Of a stretch of DNA of 64,000 bases, positions 46,701-51,800 are shown piece after piece (positions within the stretch are counted from its first letter, which is position 1; every line of letters begins with the position of its first letter). This DNA comes from Apilactobacillus zhangqiuensis (GTDB lineage Bacteria; Bacillota; Bacilli; Lactobacillales; Lactobacillaceae). The notes beneath the pieces were generated by a model. The model ran no database searches. It had not been told where the DNA came from and saw only the letters and a list, made by a program, of their open reading frames with translations. The stretch is from assembly GCF_019656215.1 (NCBI RefSeq), contig NZ_BPLK01000004.1:62001-126000 (forward strand). The letters run 5' to 3'. Both the position numbers and the translations under genes were made by a program.

Positions 46701-48602
46701 GTTTTGAACGTATAATTTAGTATTACTTGTTGTACCGGTACTAAACTTGTATTGTTGACCAGACATATCAGCGATATGGTTTTGACCATCAACCACATAA
46801 GTATTACCTTCAACAGCATTGACACCAACGTTATTTTCTTGTGAAGTTGAAACAGAATGTAAGTCAATATCATTAATCAATTTAATGGTAAAACCTTTAT
46901 TTAGTAAGGAAGAATTGTTCATAATTCCATCAAATTGCTTACCATTAGATACGAACACAACATTTTGTGCAGCTTGATTTACAACATCATTGTAAGCAGC
47001 AATGTAGTTCTTGTCTTGTTTACTTGAGGCATCAATAGCAGAAATTGATTGAACAGAATTACCACCGTTGAATTGAGCAGCCATAGCTGCCTTCGCCCCT
47101 AAGTATCCTTGATCATATGGGTTGGTTGAATTTGTAGAAACATTTGGGTTATTTGCTAGATAGAAATCTTGGGTTTGACCCTTAGCATTTCCATCACCAA
47201 TAACTCCTGTCCATTTACCTTTTTCGGCATCTACCATCCCTTGCTTAGCAAGAGCAGCAGTAGTTGCGTACTTGTAAACGTCAGATAACGCACCGTAGAA
47301 TGCAGCATTATTGGTTTGAACATCTGATTGTGAAGCTACTTTAATATTAGCAGTACCAGATGACGCATTTTGACCATTAATCTTAACTGATGTGTTTTTG
47401 GCGTTATTAAACTTAAGGCCTAAGTCATTTTCATAGCTAATCACTGAGTTGTATGCATCATTTGGGTTATCAGCTCCACCCTTAGTTGCTTGGTAACTGT
47501 CATTGTTTGAACCGGTGTAAGCAGCGGCTGCTGAAGCGTTGTATGTAGCGCTTGAACCTTGACCCCAATTTGATTTGTTAATGTTTGGTTTAACTGCAGC
47601 TGTTGAACCATTACCAGAAGTATAGTTCGTGTTAGCTGTGTTGTTGTAGTAGTTGTAATCTTGAGTACCAGTACCATTACCTTGAGTAGCATTTGAGTAT
47701 GCATTAATGGCAGCTTGGGCACCAGCATAAGCGGCACTATAGTATGCACTTTGATCAGTTGAATATGAAGCCATGTTGTTACCATTACTCATAACAACAT
47801 CATTAATAGCAGCTGAAATTGCAGCTGAGTATTTAGCTTCGTATGATGATCCAGCTTGGTAGTTAGCATCTGAAGTGTTAGCATCACTAGCTGTACTACT
47901 ATTCAAGGCAGCATAAAAACCGCTACTTGCTTGGCTGTATGCACTGTTGTATGTAGATTGGTTTACAGATCCTACGTTTGAAGCAGCTGAACTACCCTTT
48001 GCATAATCACTAATACCCGCACTTACTGCACTTGATGATGCAGCAACGCTGTTATCATGTGATTTTTGTGATGCAGCTACACTAGCAGCAATTGATGCAG
48101 CTGAGTATGCAGTATCGTAAGCATCTTGGTGATTTGCATAAGAAGCCTTTGACTTATTAGCGGTAAAATCACTTGATCCTGCATTAGATGCAGCGATACT
48201 TGCTGAAACAGAAGCGGTACTGTAAGCAGAATTATAATCATCTTGGTAGGATGATAGTGATGCTTTGGTTACTCCAGCAGTTCCATCAGAACTACCTTGA
48301 TCTTGAGCAGCATCTTTTTGCTTTTGAGCTGCTGCACTTTGTGCGTCAGTTTCTTGTTGTGATTGAGATCCACCAGAATTTGAGGCACCATCACTGGAAC
48401 CTTGTTTTTCTGTTGTACCCTTTTGTTGTTGGGTGGTTCCGTCAGAAGCGTGAGCAACTACTGCAGAAGTAGATGTCATGCCATAAGCGGATGCACCTAA
48501 AAGAGCTAAGGTAGCAATGGATACTACAACCCATTGTTTCTTAACTTTTTTCATGACTTTTTTGTCATTTACTTTATTAAATTCATTTTTATTGTATTGC
48601 AA
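34797..48602 (-). CDS. Giant secreted surface protein C, 4,601 aa
   Basis: The start is a TTG at 48602 with AGGGG 8 nt upstream, giving MQYNKNEFNK as in A and B. Layout: signal peptide (1 to ~48, KKVMKKVKKQW then hydrophobic core, cleavage near AHA); Gln/Ser/Gly linker; Ser/Ala/Tyr repeats ~110-300 with GTGTQD..YY; a KWTGVIGDG motif; pectate-lyase-like region ~555-1014; a beta domain to ~1125; helical repeats ~1190-4450; then two SLAP/DUF5776-like domains, and no LPXTG. The stalk has more Lys, Gln and Pro (for example 'AYKAGQ.AK.D', 'PTDPA') than B or D, and includes a three-copy ~367-aa array. Only one typical AAAAFNDV ~105-aa unit is present. Protein C shares its head and tail closely with B but has an independently evolved stalk. 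It is probably a surface fibre or adhesin. Its own promoter and terminator make it monocistronic. Confidence 0.95.
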   Translation of the reverse strand: MQYNKNEFNKVNDKKVMKKVKKQWVVVSIATLALLGASAYGMTSTSAVVAHASDGTTQQQKGTTEKQGSSDGASNSGGSQSQQETDAQSAAAQKQKDAAQDQGSSDGTAGVTKASLSSYQDDYNSAYSTASVSASIAASNAGSSDFTANKSKASYANHQDAYDTAYSAASIAASVAASQKSHDNSVAASSSAVSAGISDYAKGSSAASNVGSVNQSTYNSAYSQASSGFYAALNSSTASDANTSDANYQAGSSYEAKYSAAISAAINDVVMSNGNNMASYSTDQSAYYSAAYAGAQAAINAYSNATQGNGTGTQDYNYYNNTANTNYTSGNGSTAAVKPNINKSNWGQGSSATYNASAAAAYTGSNNDSYQATKGGADNPNDAYNSVISYENDLGLKFNNAKNTSVKINGQNASSGTANIKVASQSDVQTNNAAFYGALSDVYKYATTAALAKQGMVDAEKGKWTGVIGDGNAKGQTQDFYLANNPNVSTNSTNPYDQGYLGAKAAMAAQFNGGNSVQSISAIDASSKQDKNYIAAYNDVVNQAAQNVVFVSNGKQFDGIMNNSSLLNKGFTIKLINDIDLHSVSTSQENNVGVNAVEGNTYVVDGQNHIADMSGQQYKFSTGTTSNTKLYVQNFQTLYGTNYYGPFSLSNGGSIYYKNVNYIGSQILSAKGNYVFVDGNVNVFQRDDVYDSPFMKGQAAEGSGNQNNLAIANMVLDKGAHYFGSVGSQAGSNVVYISGGGNLTLGEDSSMTLIPRGEGTGGDDGADSGPMGVDIQNGSLTVNKNSNLNIIPDRSNTYPDYGAAGGIFVGSNGGVRVDGGRINIEANQPSKINGTFNSLMYVNTGSNVLVTNGGTIQAKIANLNGTSTPTSGGGLIYLAGGTVQVANRGNLISAISDGTGAGVPLVYGNLTVNNSGDSHVILDAGSARNSDGTNTNPFVNNGTINAYTGKVNGKIYYNYQMNPASQYTSTDQYLKTTNNTPYAGGQILDISSIPSVYFANPISAKTNSDGSITVNGIAKVAGYDGSDYAKQNVYLQYGIDKNSTTNYNDSGMNTFLTTDSSGKNVQYSNPAKDDNGNIVDNNVYSATSPSNVDQIPINFTIPASQASGINTVGIFMRYGVNGIYMTAKPSTTGGSDYSSSIVGYSAGSNGALSQDPAATVQVNSGKGQDLTDGLNNAIADATNGTNSKDPLRYQKNNDYTGAYDSVVNGYKAATPQLLQQLGITDPTKAPTTLTPDLLAKIQQLPAYKQASNPSAFMQGLQQAYKDYLANSQAANDIANASPSAAATVANGSQDSAYKKNYAASYNTAQQALNDAVAGNTTNRPADTDPTGQQVYDKAQQQYKDAQKAIVEAAKGITNNPNNLDPSAYQAGQAAYNQIVNDVRSGKKESPSDSPLNTMSPLAQALYQQQYDAIQAKYDGGKQAALSGQSAPSDPQALAGYNDAKDGFNNKPASDTEKNSAAYKAGQAAKNDEQTGKQAAMSDSNAQPTDKDSQAKKDGLQATKDAYAAASGQQTPLTDDQLAQKSLPYQDAYKAAQAAANNTVAQAEADYKNGTTANKPQGNGVDAAAYKKVQSDAAAGATAASQAGSADTPDVNQTPAYKMGYNIAKGSADALNGATKNPNNSDPEYKNAYDQANDGFNGANNNAPENQTSAYKAGQQAKTDSQTGATLATNGQSLPTTPAPSQAEQDGYNATKDAYDTAAGKKASISDADLTKMPLAYQDAYKKALAAATPVVNNALADYKNGSTANKPTDPNSAAGKAYQAVKDDAAAGATAASQAGSADTPDVNQTPAYKEGYNITKGVSDAENGKQASSTNKNSDYTNAYNNFNEGKAQGEKAKPTDQAPANADQATKDGFAYGQGIAALKNAKNPEDQNAAQGLTGKQLDGFNSAKAGYEAAMKGQGAPTSPAAAVEGYNYAKALTDGAAADKKPDTATGNDDLPTEQKAYDDTQAAIAQAKADVKAGKTGSQLTPSDGNANNKDVYDKAYAAAVKAYQNTDPTATATSAGISQDAVGTAAFNAAKSDGLKVQGAKAFTDGKANNQSDPNFTKGYNDAKQGYVDALKGNAAPGNPTDAYNTGAAAGANDKAGFQSAENGNSDNSDAAKGAAAAIAAVKAAKGKDLDSLPESNDSTKPASYNNAYNAALEDAKQAAKQGIASQLTPDSTNTQAPVPAALADVYKAAANDAQKGYAEGLTGKPVLDGNNASETQGNQKGAADKQKYDDALADFAKGITDPANASTDPSLKSDPVYRSALAALVDASKGNTDANDKSPVYTVANSQALGSKDAQAEIAKDAAKGTDPQPINDLNDPRLAQTPAKDKQSYMNAYNDAIKGYNAGKDNTSDTPTNNDPADQNAFNAGKTAGDAIRGANDALNGKKSNDDVASDLNSADPAKKAYAQGVTDANNGYAKGLNDATPMSSDDLAKQTPAYQKAYAQGQADKAGVDAAKSQATPDVNNVPDNIKNNKQAADAYKGYAAAVAAVKAAKGDATKADRPSDFDSQSPDFKAAYQKALQDAVDANKAGQDSVANPSSAAARPSDPAQAAVYDAARNDASKGYAEGLTGKPVSDTNNGNEKAGQQAGANDKAKYEAAVKDYAKGITDPTKSSNPANANDPVYQEALKALNDAANGHNPSDSDKQSPVYVVAYSQARAKKDAMDAIKTANASANGNDPQNITDANNVTADVPDKQSYMNAYNDAIKGYNAGKDNDSSVTPTNSDPADQQAFNDAKAAGEAARGANDALNGKKSNADVASDLNSTDPAKKSYAQGVTDANNGYEQGLSDGKKPKSGDALAQKTPAYRKAYAQGQDDYKGVNEAKSQTTPDVNNVPSDIANSQPAADAYKGYAAAVAAVKAKNGNATKADRPADFDKQSPDFKAAYQKALEDAVDANKAGQDSIANPSSAAARPSDPALAAVYDAAKHDTNKGMAEALSGKPGNSDPSNANEQAGIKAGAALQAAYQAAAKDFAAGITDPTKATQTFSNPAQAQAYKDALAGMKDGSQTPASDQNDPKSNSPIYAIAKQQAQNVQNAVAAVQGSQNVANGQPNKDNDLANATGYNNADNKSDMDDAYSAASNAYSDAINHTNGDKPTDQSKFSPADQMAYAQAYKAAKDAAAKGLTDFGNGNKAQQPASPADKAAYDKAQSDALAGLNDGLANHADATKQANNPAYKQGVDDAAAIQKAAEDAVNGTPDVGKASLSSDAQKAAYDAIKPAANAGQSEYTDHPDLYAGKTGDDLKNAANQAAQAQYSNDPLKRAAFIQAIEAAGDAFGKGAEAFGNNEAQPAGISAAGYQAAQQAYNAATDGTGKPEKVNGHYTTPQGVTPSDQYDKTFDAAYDKYKAAADKAAQDTAANGGTAATAANSDAYKGATPKEQAAYNDAATKAAKGIADAKLNDPTKDDQHGTTKDGKFVPNDDTAAQAYVGAKAGYADGKTGATNEPTNVSPAYKAAYDKANADAKAAAHAGVEDFAKGYDKSYPQDNDSAAVKDARSNGYNQAAAGYQAAMSNPSGDFSSNPDASYQKGVDMAKAAAAARDNVLNNGDNAQPTAGETSTDPDVQGAAKAAAAAAKAALADGKDGKNLVNGPADVPAAFKPYAQIYAGAYATVQNAAVQAAQDGAKAFASDGKEGNHVTDPNNKSVDAVANQEGYKDAHDGYQDAQTNPDAVASHPNTGSVNGDEAAKGAAAAFNDVAGKDNAKPGDHATSDNNPVYEAAYQKALAEGKENASDGAKALFNNNPNNSTANAATLAKPNATTAADKAFNKGLENAKNALADAQANDPSKDAQYTGDNAKTDAGNVYHATQDAYNAVLNGQQPLTDSQLAAKNPVYATAYKNALAYAQTASTNGATDANDNGSSYDSNPLAKAVYEKARTGANKAYNDALQNKDPELKDHNGIDKGSVAYQATQNAINDYLKNNGNAKEDPTAAGMDPANAQAYKAYYEKAKAAVTKAATDGVNAYLGGKNINDVPSVEGTNTALGQVAKEAAQRAEKGHDDAVNNGGKVSDANKSIAKDPSYLTGLKGAADAAKGVGEAMADSTKQPEATAPQSEKDGFNGTVDGYNKAATDGSIKPEDIDSYIAKNLGDKSIAYRDAFKDAYLDGLKVAKAGADAANANEPDATNGQNGAAQKAQSQGYKDANNAFLDKLHGVDDKDATSNTPASVTGRQRASQYLLALQDVAEGHPNTGSTDSDYQKGLATAQAAVDKAVADGKANKQLPADLTQIPVPDGSDPVAYRDAYAGILSGFYNGYNSKTTDSGSTDAYYNIAFGIGYAKGKASIPTDTSAPSDFLNNRKMPTITDPAVAKAYKQQYDEAKSGFYDALYKRGAKSTNDYYKASYKLAQDGLDGMKLAAKGDTKDNRDLLKTKDASFVNGYNGYLKGVAAAKRTLKKNKKLSAKDLLNKDKLYSYTFKEGLKHEVKIQRAHGKKFGTRRALERFAIPKNIYTHHSESYARTYVATYKREMKRHMPRYIYNVGTIFTHNHVKFTRHTRIREYAYSARYNSTVFRVVGVKYYKNRIPRYRLSNGAVVTASQMVQNAYYKKHFKKYRVIKPTGVLIHTGKTFSKRNSVRRLYRGEVFHVRKVVKFHGITRLYVGKNEYITSNKTFVKAVIK
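34800..35240 (-). other. Two C-terminal SLAP/DUF5776-like domains of protein C
   Basis: The terminal copy is YRVIKPTGVLIHTGKTFS continuing to VVKFHGITRLYVGKNEYITSNKTFV. The preceding copy begins at MPRYIYNVGTIFTH and ends YYKNRIPRYRLSNG..VTA. Both align with protein B's two copies. They are basic and Tyr-rich, consistent with non-covalent wall attachment. Confidence 0.75.
39600..42900 (-). repeat. Three tandem ~367-aa higher-order repeats in protein C
   Basis: Equivalent anchors lie at 39861, 40965 and 42063, spacings of 1104 and 1098 nt (368 and 366 aa). Part of copies one and two (about 39900-40130 and 41005-41230) is close to 88% identical in DNA by eye. The third copy is more diverged. 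This is the most similar long repeat pair I saw, which suggests recent duplication or homogenisation. Confidence 0.85.
43234..43868 (-). repeat. Exact 56-bp repeat, 579 nt apart, in protein C
   Basis: Bases 43234-43289 and 43813-43868 are identical, and encode QAGSADTPDVNQTP with its flanks. The 193-aa spacing marks another short higher-order duplication, distinct from the ~367-aa array. Confidence 0.85.
45560..46940 (-). other. Pectate-lyase-like adhesive domain of protein C
   Basis: Residues ~555-1014 begin at KQFDGIMNN and contain VDGQNHIADM, YGTNYYGPFS, YKNVNYIGSQILSA, MTLIPRG and VRVDGGRINI. These match protein B landmark for landmark. The short strands and Asn/Gly turns indicate a beta-helix. 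Binding to a glycan or host surface is inferred only. Confidence 0.75.
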
Positions 48603-48610
48603 TATATCAT

Positions 48611-48615
48611 CCCCT
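48611..48615 (-). promoter_or_regulatory. Ribosome-binding site of gene C (supports the TTG start)
   Basis: AGGGG lies 8 nt before the TTG at 48602. The nearby ATG in GGGGATGATA is out of frame, so the TTG start is required to give the conserved MQYNKN N-terminus. Confidence 0.8.
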
Positions 48616-48692
48616 AATAAGCAATCAAAAATATTTTGTACCTTTCGTCTTAATTATGATACCACTCTTAATATAATTTAAAAATGGTTTTA

Positions 48693-48735
48693 ATTATAGA
48701 AGTTAATCCTTAATATTTTCTTTATACTTTCTTAA
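48693..48735 (-). promoter_or_regulatory. Candidate promoter of gene C with three TTAAG-type half-sites
   Basis: On the coding strand, TTAAG (48735-48731), TAAAG (48724-48720) and TTAAG (48713-48709) repeat at exactly 11 nt. They run into a consensus TATAAT at 48698-48693. There is no good -35 box; the repeats cover that position. This fits a promoter activated by an OmpR/PhoB-type regulator. The leader would be about 85 nt. Confidence 0.4.
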
Positions 48736-48756
48736 TATTTGTAATAAAAAAGTAGC

Positions 48757-48793
48757 AAAAAAGCCACCCATCATGATGATGAGTGGCTTTTTT
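48757..48793 (-). terminator. Intrinsic terminator of gene D
   Basis: An 11-bp stem spans 48763-48787 (GCCACCCATCA / TGATGAGTGGC, with one G-U pair in the minus-strand transcript) around a 3-nt loop. It is flanked by an A6 run that gives a U-tract in the transcript, and lies about 25 nt after gene D's TAA stop. Confidence 0.9.
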
Positions 48794-48815
48794 CGCCGAT
48801 TATTTAATTTCATCT

Positions 48816-51800
48816 TTAGTAGTTATCCTTTTGGACAAACGCTGTATTTGCTGTTATATATTCGTTTTTACCAACATAAAGTCTAGTAATTCCGTAATAT
48901 TTAACTACTTTTTGAACTTTAAATACATTTCCGCTTTGGAGTTTTACAGTCCAGTTCTGATCTGTAAATTTCAAATCGGTGTGAATTCTAACACCATTCT
49001 TAGCTATCACTCTGAACTTCTCATAATTCTTACGATAGTAACGACTAGTTTTAACATCAGTCTTAGAAGTGGTATCAGTATTCTTACGGCGGAATGTTAC
49101 CTTAGCATTGCTGCCACGGTAGAATTCCTTCAAGTAAGCGTCGACATAAGCATCGCTATGATCTGACAAGCTCTTTGGAAGTGATGTGTGTGATGCCTTG
49201 TACTTCTTAGCATCTTGAGTTGCCTTACGTTGTTCGTAAGTCTTTTCATCAATCACAAATGACTTGTTACTTGTTACGTAACGACCATCTCCAATGTAGA
49301 ATCTGGTGATTCCATGGAACTTAACAACCTTTTCAACTCTGATGATATCGCCACGACGTAGTGTTGATACCCAGTTGCGATCAGTAAAGTTCTTGCTTGT
49401 ATGAATCAAAGCATTCTTTTGAAGTCTAAAGGTAGTGTAGTTCTTTCTGTAATAACGACTTTCCTTCTTTGGAGTGATTGTTACAGAGTAACCTGGGTTG
49501 TTAATAGTTTGTGGCTTCTTAACAACTGGAGTTACTACCTTCTTGGTAGTGTTTGAAACAACCTTCTTATGATTTTGCTTAATTGTTGTTGGTTTTGCCT
49601 TAGTCTTATGACTCTTAATTACTGTTGGCTTCTTGGTCTTTTCAGTCTTCTTGACTACCTTCTTCTTAGCTGGTTTTGTCTTGACTACTGGAGTGACCTT
49701 CTTAACAACCTTCTTCTTGGTTGTCTTCTTAGCCTTCTTAGTAACCTTCTTATCTGCCTTGGCTAGTTTGGTTGCAACTACGTAATCCTTGTTACCAGTG
49801 ATAAATTCACCGTGACCAATGTAGAATCTTGTAGTTCCGTAGTACTTAACAATCTTAGTAGCCTTGAATAGGTCACCCTTCTTCAAGGTGATTACCCAGT
49901 TGTGCTTAGTAAACTTAGTGCTGCTGTATACGCGAGCACCGTGTTTGTTAATAACTCTGTACAACTTGTAATTCTTCTTGTAGTACTTCTTAGAAACCTT
50001 AGAGAAGTCGCTTTCTTGTGCGGCTTTCTTCTTAGCCAAGAAGTAATCGTAAGCACGTTGGTAAGTTGCTTGGTAAGCCAATGACTTACCGCTAACATCT
50101 TGCTTAACTCCCTTGTTGGCATCGGCACTGGCGGCAATTGTTGCTTGATATGCATCATCAGTAGCAACGTTGCCAGTTGGAGTTTGCTTACCATTACTTT
50201 GAGCATCTTGGTAACCCTTGTAAGCAGAATCAGCATAAGTGAAACCAACTTGGTAATATGGATTATCTGACTTGGATTGTGCATTAGCCTTGTTACCGTC
50301 GTTGTAACCAGATTGTGATTGTTCGTAACCCATCTTGATAGCAGCGGCATCTTCAGGTGTTGCTGAGTATTTAGTAACTGCAGCAGCTTCGCTTAATCCT
50401 TCAGTGTATGCCTTTGCACCATTGTTTGCTGCTTGTGTAGCAATTTGTGCTTCACGTTGGTAAGCGGCAATGAATACTGGATCAGTACTATCACTTAGAT
50501 GGTTGTTTGGACGGTTTGAATTAATATCAATCAATGCCAATACAGAACCACGGTAAGTGTTATCCACATTAGTGTTGTTGGTATGGTTAGCTAATTGATC
50601 AGTACCTAATTGTACTAATTCAATACCAACCTTGGCATCATTGTAACCCTTGGTGAAGACATCCTTAACAGATTGGTTACCACCAAATTGACCTAATGAA
50701 TCGTTCAATGAACCATTTTGTAGGTAAGTGACACTGGCAGTCTTAGCAACTTGACTTGCGTAAGCCAATGCCTTGGCGTAAGCAGCTCTGTATGGAGCAC
50801 CCTGTTCAGCATTTGCATATTGACCTGGATTTCCATTCTTAATGTCGTTAAGTGCAGCAGCGGCTCCACGGTAGACACTGTCTTCATTAGAGTTAGTAGT
50901 ATGGTTGACACCATCGTTAGCATTTTGCAATGCAAGACTGTAACCATTTTGGGCATCGCTGTAACCCTTAGAGTATGCAGCACGTTGAGATTGGTTATCT
51001 CCGAATGTTGCCAATTGATTATTCAAGTTGACATCATTACCAAATCCAGTCGCACCGTTAGTAGTTTCAGGTTGGGCAGCTTGTAGGGCCTTTTGATATG
51101 CGTCGATGTAGACGATATCATCTGAAGCCTTAGCTTGCGCTCCATCTGTTCCACTCTTAACGTCATTGATTGCATTCACAACAGCCTTAAATACTAGGTC
51201 ATTGTTACTGTTTGCAGTGTATGGACTGTTTTGATCAGGGCTTTGTTGAGCTTGGGCGTATGCCTTTTGAGCATCTTGGTAACCCTTAGTAATTGCATCC
51301 CTATCAGCTTGGTTGTCACCAACATGGTCCAATAGGTCACTCAATTGACTATCACTTAGGTAACCTGTGATACCAGTTCTTAGAGTTTCAATTGCTTCAG
51401 CTAAAGCCTTATCGTAAGCACTTTGTGCTACGACATCAGTGTCGGATGGACGACTGCTACCAAGTTGACCTAACTTAACATCGTTAAATGCAAGTGATGA
51501 ACCATGGAATGTTTGATCAGCATTAGTATCAGTTTGTCTGCTTTCTGTGTCAGGCTTGCTCTTGGCTTCACCGTATGCGGTTTGAGCATCAGTGTAACCA
51601 CGACTGATTTCATTCTTAAGAGTGGTGTTGTCACCTTGTGTAGCAAGCAAGTCAGCTTGTGATTGACCTTGGTTAAAGCCAACCGCACCACTTTGGGCAA
51701 GTTGGTTAGCCAATGCTTTCGCACGGTTAAATGCTGAGATGTATGCTGGGTTAGTTTGTGATGCATCTGGAGTAGCATCCCTATCTTTGGCGACAGCGTT

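Noticed and set aside
49500-49770. Histone-like or DNA-binding protein from the Lys-rich stretch
   Set aside because: It is an internal linker between two wall-binding domains in a continuous secreted-type protein.
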